Shown: positions 24,875 through 32,491, numbered from the stretch's first letter. The stretch is DNA of 64,000 bases from JAHEJV01 sp964653555 (GCA_964653555.1 CAZZFT010000008.1:1-64000); one strand, 5' to 3'. Notes: a model not told the origin generated them from the sequence alone. Program-made: numbers and translations.

Positions 24875-26122
24875 GCCCCCGCCACCCGGCCAGAAGGTCA
24901 ACAGCCCGGTCCCCAGCGCCAAGGCCGTTCCGAACAGCGCCACCACCCAGCGGCGCAGCTCGGCGTGCCCGAGCGCGCAGGCGGCGACGCCCTTGAAGGC
25001 CAGGTTCGCCATCACGCCGGTCAGCACCAGGCGCCAGCCGATCGCGGGCTCCACGCGACCGAGCTCGAGCATCCGTGCGATCGACAGCGTGATGGCGTCC
25101 ACGTCGGTCAGGCCGGAGAGCGTCGCCACCGCGTACAGGCCGCGCTCGCCCAGCCATTGGCGGGCCGCGGCGACGCCCAGCAGCACGGCCGCGTAGAGGA
25201 GCCCGAAGCCGACCGCCGCACGCAGGTCCGAGGGCGCGTGGTCGAGCCGCGCCATCGGCAGCCGATCGCGCGTGAGGACGTATACGATCGCGCACAGCCC
25301 CGCCATGAAGGCGAACATCGCGATCAGCGGGCGAGCCAGCACGCCGAACACGTCCGGGGCCACCAGCGCCGCGAGCAGCAGCATGCGCGGGAGTACCACG
25401 GTCGAGGAAAGGGCGAGCACGAGCGCCGTGGCCGGCACGCGGCGGGGCGCGTCGCGCGTGCGCCGCGCATAGCTCACGGTGGTGGCGGTGCTCGAGATCA
25501 GCCCTCCGAGCACGCCCGCGGCGATCGTGCCGAGGTTCGGTCCGACCAGCCTGTGGGCGAGATAGGCGCCCAGGCTGATGCTCACGATCAGCACCACCAT
25601 CGACCAGATCTGGAACGGATTCAGCACCTGGAAGGGGCCGAAGCTGCGGTTCGGCAGTGCGGGCAGGATGACGAGTCCGATCAGCACGAGCTGCATGACC
25701 GAGCGCACCTCGTCCTCGCCGATGCGCCGCACGAACTCGTGGAGGGGGCGCTTCCAGTGCAGCAGCACCGCGACGGCGCCGGACACGGCAACCGCGCTGA
25801 CGGCCTGACCCCGGGCGACCACGGCGCCGACGACGAACATCACCAGCAGCGCCACCTCGGTCGTGATGCCCGTCTCGGGATTCTCGCCGGAGTGGCTCTC
25901 CCGGCTTCCGCTCCACACGATCGCCGCCAGGGCGAGGATCCCCGCGGCCAGGAGCCAGCCCCCGAAGGCCGTGGTGAGCTGGGCGGTCAGCGTGCCCAGC
26001 AGCGTGACGAGCGGGAAGGTGCGGATCCCCGCCAGCCGCTTCGCCGCCCATTCGCGCTGGAAGCCCACCAGGAGACCGAGGCCCAGCGACAGGGCCAGGT
26101 GATAGGTTTGGTTCCAATCCAC
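24872..26122 (-). CDS. MgtC/SapB-family membrane protein with DUF4010-like C-terminal half
   Basis: A 416-aa polytopic protein. The N-terminal 140 residues are MgtC/SapB-like ('LALSLGLGLLVGFQREWAAKRLAGIRTFPLVTLLGTL', with the family's G-x-E/Q-R-E region). The C-terminal half has many helices with 'GLISSTATTVSYARR', 'GLTDVDAITLSIARM' and 'LVLTGVMANLAFKGVAA', motifs of the DUF4010 part seen in such fusions. Function unknown; MgtC proteins help survival at low Mg2+ and low pH. It starts 37 bases after the BCAM0308-like gene and is probably in an operon with it. Confidence 0.85.
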   Translation of the reverse strand: MDWNQTYHLALSLGLGLLVGFQREWAAKRLAGIRTFPLVTLLGTLTAQLTTAFGGWLLAAGILALAAIVWSGSRESHSGENPETGITTEVALLVMFVVGAVVARGQAVSAVAVSGAVAVLLHWKRPLHEFVRRIGEDEVRSVMQLVLIGLVILPALPNRSFGPFQVLNPFQIWSMVVLIVSISLGAYLAHRLVGPNLGTIAAGVLGGLISSTATTVSYARRTRDAPRRVPATALVLALSSTVVLPRMLLLAALVAPDVFGVLARPLIAMFAFMAGLCAIVYVLTRDRLPMARLDHAPSDLRAAVGFGLLYAAVLLGVAAARQWLGERGLYAVATLSGLTDVDAITLSIARMLELGRVEPAIGWRLVLTGVMANLAFKGVAACALGHAELRRWVVALFGTALALGTGLLTFWPGGGG

Positions 26123-26159
26123 GGCAGGGGGAAGCTACACCCTCGTCACGAGCTGGCGA

Positions 26160-26666
26160 TCAGTCGCGCACCCAGCGCACGCGCACCAGATTCTCGCGCT
26201 CGGCCGAGGTGGGCGGCTGCTCGAGCCGTCCCGAGTAGGCCTTGTGGAGCGCGCGGCCCAGCGCCTGGACGAGCTTGGCGTCGGTCGTCTCGGCGACGAA
26301 GCCCTGGGCGGTCTCCTCGATCGCGATCAGGCGCTTGAGCGGGTGGCTCGCGCGCTCGCGCTCCTCCACGTGGCGCATCAGTCGGATCAGCTCATCCCGG
26401 TGCGTCAGCGCGAAGGTCCCCTCCGCGCGCAGCTCGCCGGCCGGATAGCGGTCGGTGATCCGCTGGCAGGCCGGACATACCTTCCGGTAGGCGTCGGCCG
26501 GCGCGGGCTCCCAGGTCCAGCGCCCCTGTCGATAGCTCGCGCCGCAATCGGGACAGGCGGCGAGCTCCGGATGCTTCTCGACGTCTCCGCCCGCCGGCTC
26601 GGGCGTCCGCCGAAGCGGGCGGGGCGCGGCGGACGAGGAGTGCGTGGGGGAGCGCTTGCGACGCAT
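26160..26666 (-). CDS. BCAM0308-family zinc-binding stress protein
   Basis: 168 aa. Two CxxC pairs form a probable zinc knuckle ('LAACPDCGASYRQGRWTWEP' and 'RKVCPACQRITDRYPAGEL'), followed by a helical C-terminal half ('LTHRDELIRLMRHVEERERASHPLKRLIAIEE', 'DAKLVQALGRALHKAYSG'). I recognise it as the family named after BCAM0308, a gene of the low-oxygen-activated locus in Burkholderia cenocepacia. Molecular function unknown. GGAGGTTT precedes the ATG. No convincing sigma-54 element was found in its 157-base upstream gap. Confidence 0.75.
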   Translation of the reverse strand: MRRKRSPTHSSSAAPRPLRRTPEPAGGDVEKHPELAACPDCGASYRQGRWTWEPAPADAYRKVCPACQRITDRYPAGELRAEGTFALTHRDELIRLMRHVEERERASHPLKRLIAIEETAQGFVAETTDAKLVQALGRALHKAYSGRLEQPPTSAERENLVRVRWVRD

Positions 26667-26765
26667 AGTGCGAAACCTCCTTCGCAGCGAACGAGGCGTC
26701 CCGCCTCGATGTGTCGCGAGTTGGGACGCGATGGGACACCGCCCACTCGCCCGGCGGGCCGCGCC

Positions 26766-26820
26766 AGGAGCCGACTCGGAGAGTCGGCCGACGCGCGGCG
26801 AGCGACGGCGAGCTCCTGCC
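26766..26820. repeat. Interspersed hairpin repeat, copy 2 (inverted)
   Basis: Reverse complement of copies 1 and 3, slightly diverged, with the hairpin GCCGACTC-GGA-GAGTCGGC at 26770-26788 and the shared 'CGACGCGCGGCGAGCGACGGCGAG' arm represented next to it. It lies directly 3' of the basic-protein gene (minus strand). Confidence 0.75.
26770..26788 (-). terminator. Terminator-like hairpin in repeat copy 2
   Basis: An 8-bp stem (GCCGACTC/GAGTCGGC) with a 3-base loop, 35 bases downstream of the minus-strand basic-protein gene. It separates that gene from the BCAM0308-like gene. Confidence 0.5.
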
Positions 26821-26823
26821 GGA

Positions 26824-27201
26824 CTAGGCGGCCTTCTTCTTGCGCCGCACCTTCGGCGGCGGCTGGATCGCCTTCTCGAGCTGACGCAGCAGCTGGACCG
26901 TGGCGCGCCGAGCGCGCAGACTCTGCCGCCGCCACTCGCGCTCGCCCTGGGCCTCGAACTGGCCGAGGCGGTGGCTGGCCTCGCGCAGCACGCGCGCAGC
27001 CCGACGGCGCGCGTCGCGCCCGTCCTTCTCGATCCGCTTCTCGAGCTGAACGAGGCCGCGGCGCATGCGGCGCGAGAAGTCGCGCAGCGTCGGCGGAAGC
27101 TCCGCCTCGAGCTGGCTCAGCGCCGGAGCGCGTTTGCCCGAGCGCTGGGTCTTCTTCTTGCGGCGGACGGCTTTCTTCGAAGATCGGGATGCGGCTGCCA
27201 C
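26824..27201 (-). CDS. Small Lys/Arg-rich, histone H1-like basic protein
   Basis: 125 aa, extremely basic. Both ends are lysine/arginine tails ('SRSSKKAVRRKKKTQRSGKR' at the start, 'KVRRKKKAA' at the end) around a helical core with heptad-like spacing (about residues 25-110). This suggests a nucleic-acid-binding or nucleoid-compacting role, similar in style to bacterial H1-like proteins; phasin-like function is an alternative. No named family was recognised. It has a good GCAGGAGG ribosome site and its own sigma-54 type element. Confidence 0.7.
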   Translation of the reverse strand: MAAASRSSKKAVRRKKKTQRSGKRAPALSQLEAELPPTLRDFSRRMRRGLVQLEKRIEKDGRDARRRAARVLREASHRLGQFEAQGEREWRRQSLRARRATVQLLRQLEKAIQPPPKVRRKKKAA

Positions 27202-27228
27202 AGTGGGTTCCTCCTGCTCGGGAGTTCT

Positions 27229-27242
27229 GCAAACCGCATGCC
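27229..27242 (-). promoter_or_regulatory. Sigma-54 (-24/-12) promoter upstream of basic protein
   Basis: On the minus strand CGGCATG-CGGT-TTGCA matches 10 of 12 positions with exact spacing, inside the 43-base gap between ftsH and the basic-protein gene. The predicted start near 27217 leaves a 16-base leader holding the ribosome site. Confidence 0.6.
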
Positions 27243-27244
27243 GT

Positions 27245-29179
27245 TCAGGCCGACTCCCCCATCCGGTCGAACCACTTGTGCAGATCCGCCTCGCCCAGGG
27301 TCTCGTGCTCGAGCAGGTCGCGGGCGCTCTCCTCGAGGACGGCCCGGTGATCCGCCAGGATGGCGCGCGCCCGCTGGAAGGCGCCGTTCACGATCTCGCG
27401 CAGGGCGCAGTCGATCTCGCGCGCCGTCGCCTCGCTGTAGCGGCGCGGTCGCGGCCAGACGGCGTCGGCACCGCCCCCCGACCCGACGGGCTCGTCGTAG
27501 CTCACGGGTCCGAGCTCGGGGACCATGCCGAAGCGGCTCACCATGTTTCGCGCGATCTCGGTGGCGCGCGCCAGGTCGTCGGCGGCTCCGGTCGAGAGCT
27601 CGCCGAACACCAGGTCCTCGGCGGCGCGGCCCCCGAGCAGCACCGCGAGCTTGCCCTCGAGCTCGGCGCGGGTCATCAGATAGCGGTCGTCGGTCGGACG
27701 TTGGATCGTGTAGCCGAGGGCTCCGATCCCGCGCGCGACGATCGAGACCTTGTGCACGACGTCGCTGCCGGGCAGCGCCGCGGCGACGAGGGCGTGGCCC
27801 ATCTCGTGGTGCGCGACGAACTCGCGCTCGCGCGGGTTCAGGATCCGGTTCTTCCGCTCCAGGCCCGCCACGATCCGCTCGACGGCGGCGGTGAAGTCGG
27901 CCATCGACACGGCTTCGGCGCTGCGACGCGTGGCGACCAGAGCCGCCTCGTTGACCAGGTTCGCGAGGTCGGCCCCGGTGAAGCCCGGAGTGAGCGCCGC
28001 GATCGTCTCCGCGTCGACGTCCGGGCTGCTGCGGATCTTCGGCAGGTGGACGCCGAGGATCGCGGCGCGGCCGGCGCGATCGGGCCGGTCGAGCAGGACG
28101 TGGCGGTCGAAGCGACCCGCGCGCAGCAGCGCCGGGTCGAGGATCTCCGGCCGGTTGGTGGCGGCGAGCAGCACGATCCCCGAGGTCGGGTCGAAGCCGT
28201 CGAGCTCGACCAGCAGCTGGTTCAGCGTCTGCTCCTTCTCGTCGTGGCCCCCGAATCCGCCCGCCGCGCCGCGCGCGCGGCCCAGCGCGTCGAGCTCGTC
28301 GACGAAGATGATGCAGGGCGCGTGGGTGCGCGCCTGCTCGAACAGGTCGCGCACGCGCGCCGCACCGACGCCGACGAAGAGCTCGACGAACTCGGAGCCG
28401 CTGATCGAGAAGAAGGGCACGCCGGCTTCGCCGGCCACGGCGCGGGCCATCAGCGTCTTGCCGGTGCCCGGCGGACCGACCAGCAGGATGCCCTTCGGGA
28501 TGTGAGCGCCGAGCCGACCGTAGGCGGTGGGGTCGCGCAGGAAGGCGACCACCTCGCGCAGCTCGATCTTCGCCTCGTCGACGCCCGCCACGTCGTCGAA
28601 GCAGACCTTCGTGTCCGACTCGACGTAGACCTTCGCCTTGCTGCGGCCGATCGCGAGCATCCCGCCCCCGGCGCCGAGGTTGCCGGCCATGCGCCGCAGC
28701 AGGAACATCCAGACGGCGAAGAACAGGGCGATCGGAACGATCCAGGAGAGCAGGGTCGGCAGCAGGTTGCTCTGGGGCGAGCTCGCGAACTCGACGTCGT
28801 GCTTGGCGAGCTCGGCCGCCAGCTCGGGGTCGACGCGCTGGGTCGCGAAGTGCGACTTTCCGTCGCGGGGCTCCTTGAAGCGACCCTCCAGCGTGTTGCC
28901 GCTCACCGTCACCTCGGCGATCTGGCCTTCGCCGAGCAGGGTCTGGAACTCGCTGTAGGGGATCCGGTCCACGTTCTGGGAGGAGACCCAGAGATCGCGC
29001 AGCATGAACACGCCGAGCAGGGCGAAGAGCACGTAGAAGATCTGGAAGTGGGGGCGCTCTCCCAGGGGCTTCTTCGCGCCGCGTGGCGCGGTGCGGCGAG
29101 CGGGATCCGACGGCTCGGTATCGGGACCGGGCCGGGCGCTCGGCTCCGTCGCCGGGCTGCGCGGACGGCGCCACTTCAT
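27245..29179 (-). CDS. ftsH: ATP-dependent zinc metalloprotease FtsH, accessory paralog
   Basis: A 644-aa membrane-anchored AAA+ protease that extracts and degrades membrane and damaged proteins. Two membrane helices flank a periplasmic domain (about 45-61 and 142-161). Walker A is GPPGTGKT at 235-242, Walker B 'IIFVDELDALG' at 290-300, then the SRH region 'TNRPEILDPALLRAGRFDRH', and the zinc site HEMGH at 458-462. A proline- and arginine-rich leader of about 40 residues precedes TM1. The ATG overlaps the stop of the upstream HhH gene (ATGA). Its place among stress genes suggests a second, conditional FtsH; the rest of the genome is not visible. Confidence 0.94.
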   Translation of the reverse strand: MKWRRPRSPATEPSARPGPDTEPSDPARRTAPRGAKKPLGERPHFQIFYVLFALLGVFMLRDLWVSSQNVDRIPYSEFQTLLGEGQIAEVTVSGNTLEGRFKEPRDGKSHFATQRVDPELAAELAKHDVEFASSPQSNLLPTLLSWIVPIALFFAVWMFLLRRMAGNLGAGGGMLAIGRSKAKVYVESDTKVCFDDVAGVDEAKIELREVVAFLRDPTAYGRLGAHIPKGILLVGPPGTGKTLMARAVAGEAGVPFFSISGSEFVELFVGVGAARVRDLFEQARTHAPCIIFVDELDALGRARGAAGGFGGHDEKEQTLNQLLVELDGFDPTSGIVLLAATNRPEILDPALLRAGRFDRHVLLDRPDRAGRAAILGVHLPKIRSSPDVDAETIAALTPGFTGADLANLVNEAALVATRRSAEAVSMADFTAAVERIVAGLERKNRILNPREREFVAHHEMGHALVAAALPGSDVVHKVSIVARGIGALGYTIQRPTDDRYLMTRAELEGKLAVLLGGRAAEDLVFGELSTGAADDLARATEIARNMVSRFGMVPELGPVSYDEPVGSGGGADAVWPRPRRYSEATAREIDCALREIVNGAFQRARAILADHRAVLEESARDLLEHETLGEADLHKWFDRMGESA

Positions 29180-30117
29180 CGCGCGGCCCCGAAGAGGGAG
29201 CCCGGCCCGACCGGTGCGGGCTCGGCCCCGGTCCCGGTGTCGGCCGCGGCGAGCCTCCCGCACTCGTTCTCGCGTCCGCGCACGACGCGTCGCCCGGTGA
29301 GCGGGCCGTGCGACTCGGTCACCACCGTACACTGACCCGCGTCGCCGTTCCGCTCGTAGAACAGCACCACCCAGTCGTCGGTGCGACCGAGCTGGTGGGC
29401 GCGCGCGGTGTTGGAGAAGAGCGCGGTGAAGTGCCAGCCGTCGCGCTCGGTGTGCAGGATCGGGAGCCACGCGCTGCCCTGGGGGTTGAAGCGGCGCGGC
29501 GCGATCCGACGCAGGCGTCCTGCGGCCGCCCGCTCGCGGTAGTCGGCGTCGACGGCCAGCAGGGTGGCGACACCGGGGCGCGGCGCCGCGGCGCCCTCGC
29601 GGACGAGCTCACCGCGCAGGGCGCGCCGCCGCGCCGAGCGCGCGAGCACCGACGCGAGCTGCTCGCGCACGGCGCGCACACGCCGCGGCCCGAACCCGCG
29701 CACCGACGCGAGGCGACCGTCGTGGGCGGCGGCCTCGAGATCCTCCAGCGTCTCGATGCCGAGCTCCTGGTGCAGGCGTCCGGCCAGCTCGGGCCCGATT
29801 CCCGCCACCGTCGCGAGCAGCCGCTCCGGCGACACCTCGCCCTCCAGCCGATCGAGCAGGGTGAGGGTCCCGCGGTGCGCGAGCTCCGCCACGTGGGAGG
29901 CGATCGTCGGCCCGATCGTGGGCAGGGCGTCCAGCGCCTCGACGCCACCCTCGCGCAGCACGTCGACCAACGCACGGGGATGGCCGCGAATGGTTCCCGC
30001 GGCGCGCCGGTAGGCGTTCACGCGGTAGCGGTTCGCGTCCTGCGCCTCGAGCAGATCGGCCACCCGCTCGAGGACGTCGGCGATCTCCTGGTTCGTGACC
30101 AGACGCAGCGGAGTCAT
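29176..30117 (-). CDS. Helix-hairpin-helix protein with PolX-type N-terminal domain
   Basis: 313 aa. Residues 1-150 match the N-terminal DNA-binding part of family X polymerases: 'NQEIADVLERVADLLEAQDANRYRVNAYRRAAGTIRGHP', 'LPTIGPTIASHVAELAHRGTLTLLDRLEGE' and HhH repeats 'VAGIGPELAGRLHQEL' and 'VRGFGPRRVRAVREQL'. The polymerase palm and PHP domains are absent. Instead the C-terminal half has 'RIAPRRFNPQGSAWLPILHTERDGWHFTALFSNTARAHQL', a domain I cannot name. Probably a DNA-structure-binding protein of unknown role, coupled to ftsH. Confidence 0.72.
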   Translation of the reverse strand: MTPLRLVTNQEIADVLERVADLLEAQDANRYRVNAYRRAAGTIRGHPRALVDVLREGGVEALDALPTIGPTIASHVAELAHRGTLTLLDRLEGEVSPERLLATVAGIGPELAGRLHQELGIETLEDLEAAAHDGRLASVRGFGPRRVRAVREQLASVLARSARRRALRGELVREGAAAPRPGVATLLAVDADYRERAAAGRLRRIAPRRFNPQGSAWLPILHTERDGWHFTALFSNTARAHQLGRTDDWVVLFYERNGDAGQCTVVTESHGPLTGRRVVRGRENECGRLAAADTGTGAEPAPVGPGSLFGAAR

Positions 30118-30182
30118 CACGGTGCCTGAGACGGATATAGCGCACCGGACGCTCCCGGCGATCCGCGCACCCACCGGCTGCG

Positions 30183-30713
30183 TCAGGGCTCCGCGACGGG
30201 TCGCGAGGCGCCGGCCGCAGACGGCTCGGCGGTCTTCGCCGCGTCCGGGGCAGAGCCCTTCGCCTCGGTGTAGGCCGACGCCGCGCCGTAGCGATAGACG
30301 AGCTGGCCCCCGAGATGCCCCGCCGCGACCGCGGCCGCGAGCACGATCGCCATCGCCGCCGTCGCGCTGATCCGCCCCGCGCGCCCGAGCCCACCGGCGA
30401 ACAGGCCGGTCGCCGTCAGCAGCGCGGTCGCGGCGGCCAGACCGAGGAAGCGCTCGGCGGCCTCCTCGTGCTCCTCGATGTGCCGCTCCGCGACGACGCG
30501 CTCCACGCGCTCCTCCTCGTGGTGGCCCGTCTCCAACGCGGCCCACGCCGACAAGGCGAGCGCGAACTGGAACACGACGACCGCCGCCCACGACCGCGCG
30601 GGCAGCAGGCCGCGCTGGATCGCGATCAGGAACCCGATCCCGATCAGGGGCATCAGGACGGCGAGCGCCACGGGCAGATGTACGACGGCCGGGTGGAGCG
30701 GATCGGGAAGCAT
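30183..30713 (-). CDS. DUF2231-type membrane protein
   Basis: 176 aa. It starts 'MLPDPLHPAVVHLPVALAVLMPLIGIGFLIA', the P-x-H-P-x-x-V-H-x-P signature of DUF2231 proteins, and has four hydrophobic helices. A His/Glu-rich loop ('ETGHHEEERVERVVAERHIEEHEEAAERF') could bind metal or heme. The C-terminal tail is low-complexity Ala/Pro/Glu. The ATG at 30713 has GGAGG upstream. First gene of a likely unit with the HhH protein and ftsH (65-base and overlapping gaps). Confidence 0.82.
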   Translation of the reverse strand: MLPDPLHPAVVHLPVALAVLMPLIGIGFLIAIQRGLLPARSWAAVVVFQFALALSAWAALETGHHEEERVERVVAERHIEEHEEAAERFLGLAAATALLTATGLFAGGLGRAGRISATAAMAIVLAAAVAAGHLGGQLVYRYGAASAYTEAKGSAPDAAKTAEPSAAGASRPVAEP

Positions 30714-30744
30714 GGTGGATGGCACCTCCTTTGCCGGAAGTCTT

Positions 30745-30758
30745 GCACGGCGCGTGCC
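30745..30758 (-). promoter_or_regulatory. Sigma-54 (-24/-12) promoter for DUF2231-HhH-ftsH unit
   Basis: On the minus strand CGGCACG-CGCC-GTGCA matches 10 of 12 positions with exact GG-N10-GC spacing. The predicted start near 30733 is about 20 bases before the ATG with the GGAGG between. Confidence 0.65.
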
Positions 30759-30821
30759 GGATTCGCGCCGCTGGCCGAGCGCGGCCGAGCGGCGGGAGGC
30801 CACTTCGCGCTGGGCCGACCC

Positions 30822-30860
30822 GCCCCGAGGCGTCGGGGCCCTGGGGTGCCGAGCCCCAGG
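30822..30860 (-). terminator. Twin GC-rich hairpins after the LOG/MBL unit
   Basis: Two adjacent inverted repeats: GCCCCGA-GGCG-TCGGGGC (30822-30839) and CCTGGGG-N7-CCCCAGG (30840-30860). They lie immediately 3' of the minus-strand MBL pseudogene and 5' of the DUF2231 promoter, a fitting place for termination. Confidence 0.5.
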
Positions 30861-30867
30861 CCGGTCC

Positions 30868-31487
30868 CTAGGCGAGCTCGACGCTCTCGCGGTACTCGGG
30901 CGCGTGGGCGGGGAAGCCGAGCTCATCCTGCACCAGGCGGCGCAGCGTGTCGGCGGGGACGGCCTCGCCGTGGGTCACGAACACGCGGCGCGGCGGGCTC
31001 TCGCAGGCGCGCAGCCAGGCGAGGATCCCCGCCTGGTCGGCATGGGCCGAGAAGATGTCGAGCTGGATCACCTCGGCCTCGATCGGCACCTGCGCGCCGT
31101 GGATCTTCACCTGCTTCGCGCCGTGCACGATCGCATCGCCGCGCGTGCCCGGAGCCCGGCGTAGCCGGCGTCCTCCTCCTGGAGATAGGCGGCGTCGGGC
31201 AGCAGGATCTCGCACAGCGCGCGGGTCGGCTCCGAGCAGAGCACCGGGCCGGCGAAGCCGTCGCGCACCAGCGCCGGCAGGTAGCCGCTGTGGTCGATGT
31301 GGGCGTGGGTCAGGAGCACCGCGTCGAGGGAGGCGGGGTCGACGGGCAGCTCGGCCCAGTTGCGCAGGCGCAGCGCCTTCACTCCCTGGTAGAGGCCGCA
31401 GTCGACCAGCACCCGGGTGTGGTTGGCCTCGAGCAGGTACTTGGATCCGGTGACGGTGCCGGCGGCCCCGAGGAAGGTGAGCTTCAC
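30868..31487 (-). pseudogene. Decayed MBL/beta-CASP RNase-like gene with internal deletion
   Basis: The two ends of one protein family lie in different frames. The 5' part (GTG at 31487, frame overlapping the LOG stop) encodes 'VKLTFLGAAGTVTGSKYLLE...VLLTHAHIDHSGYLPALV...LQEEDAGYA', the metallo-beta-lactamase HxHxDH core. The 3' part (30868 to about 31170) encodes 'APGTRGDAIVHGAKQVKIHG...LDIFSAHADQAGILAWLRACESPPRRVFVTHGE', the C-terminus of the same RNA-processing MBL/beta-CASP family. Intact members are about 450 aa, so roughly 240 residues including most of the beta-CASP domain are missing and the frame is broken at about 31140-31175. Either a real loss or an assembly collapse. Confidence 0.8.
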
Positions 31488-32428
31488 GCGTGCTCCTGGC
31501 CGTTGGGGTCCGGCGGCGGCGGATCGAAGATGGAGCGACCCCGTTCGGTGTACCAGTCCCGGATCCTGTGCCAGGTCTCCTCGGCGCTCTCGGCGGTGCA
31601 GAACAGCTCGCGGTCGCGGGCCTCGACCACGCTGCGCTCGACGAGGAAGTCGAAGTCGATCGCGCGCTGCCAGAACTCGCGGCCGACGAGCACCACCGGA
31701 AGCGGCGCGCGTTTGCCGGTCTGGATCAGGCACAGCGTTTCGAACACCTCGTCGAGGGTCCCGTATCCCCCCGGCAGCGCGACGAGGGCCCGGGCGCGCT
31801 GCATGAAATGGAGCTTGCGCAGGGCGAAGTAGCGGAACTGGAAGTGCAGGCCGGGGGTGAGATAGGGGTTGGGCTCCTGCTCGCGGGGCAGCGTGATGTT
31901 GAGCCCCACCGACGCCGCCCCGACGTCGTGGGCGCCGCGGTTGGCCGCCTCCATGGCGCCCGGTCCGCCGCCAGTGACGATCAGCAGCCGGTGGTCCTCG
32001 GGCCCCTCGCCGCAGCGTCCGACCAGTTGACCGAGCTCGCGCGCGATCGCGTAGTAGCGGCTCTGCTCGACCGCGACGCGCGCCCGGTGCACCGCCCGCG
32101 CCGCCAGGGCGTCGTCCGGCCGCCCGGCCGCCCCGCGCTCCACCTCGGCGAGGCGCTCGCGGGCGGTCTCGGGCTCCAAGAGCCGGGTGCTGCCGAAGAC
32201 CACGACCGTGTGCAGCACGCCGTGATCCGTGAGGGCCAGCTCCGGCTTCAGGTACTCGAGCAGCAGGCGGACCGGTCGCAGCTCGGGGCGGGCGAGCAGG
32301 GCGAGGTCGCGATCGGCCCTTCGGTGGGAGGGGCTCGCCATCAGGAGGGCGAGTGCGGCGTCCTCTTCGTCTTGGGTCACATTGGTCCTGAAAGGGGCGG
32401 CTCGCCCCAGGCGATCGGGCCGCGGCAC
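31484..32428 (-). CDS. LOG-family (TIGR00730-like) nucleotide hydrolase
   Basis: 314 aa. The LOG/lysine-decarboxylase-like fold is shown by 'VVVFGSTRLLEPETARERLAEVE', 'LIVTGGGPGAMEAANRGAHDVGAASVGLNITLPREQEPN' and the hallmark 'ALVALPGGYGTLDEVFETL' (PGGxGTxxE). LOG proteins release bases from nucleoside monophosphates (cytokinin-type activity). This member has an extra N-terminal segment of about 80 residues. GTG 32428 has GGAGGAC at 5-6 bases; earlier in-frame starts would run into the divergent gene. The stop overlaps the start of the MBL pseudogene. Confidence 0.85.
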   Translation of the reverse strand: MPRPDRLGRAAPFRTNVTQDEEDAALALLMASPSHRRADRDLALLARPELRPVRLLLEYLKPELALTDHGVLHTVVVFGSTRLLEPETARERLAEVERGAAGRPDDALAARAVHRARVAVEQSRYYAIARELGQLVGRCGEGPEDHRLLIVTGGGPGAMEAANRGAHDVGAASVGLNITLPREQEPNPYLTPGLHFQFRYFALRKLHFMQRARALVALPGGYGTLDEVFETLCLIQTGKRAPLPVVLVGREFWQRAIDFDFLVERSVVEARDRELFCTAESAEETWHRIRDWYTERGRSIFDPPPPDPNGQEHA

Positions 32429-32460
32429 GGCGTCCTCCCTTCCCGAGCGACGCCGCGTGC

Positions 32461-32474
32461 GGTCCACCGCTTGC
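32461..32474 (+). promoter_or_regulatory. Weak sigma-54-like element upstream of flavin oxidoreductase
   Basis: CGGTCCA-CCGC-TTGCA matches 8 of 12: a perfect -12 half, exact spacing and a poor -24 half. The predicted start near 32485 precedes the GGGAGG and GTG at 32508. It overlaps head-on with the stronger minus-strand element. Confidence 0.35.
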
Positions 32475-32477
32475 AGA

Positions 32478-32491
32478 GCAAGCTGGGTGCC
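32478..32491 (-). promoter_or_regulatory. Sigma-54 (-24/-12) promoter for LOG unit
   Basis: On the minus strand GGGCACC-CAGC-TTGCT matches 10 of 12 positions (W at the last base) with exact spacing. The predicted start near 32467 gives a leader of about 38 bases to the GTG at 32428. Confidence 0.6.

Noticed and set aside
30142..30155. GGGAGCG-TCCG-GTGCG upstream of the HhH gene as another sigma-54 site
   Set aside because: Spacing is right but only about 7 of 12 positions match, no better than chance in this composition; the gene can be read from the DUF2231 promoter.
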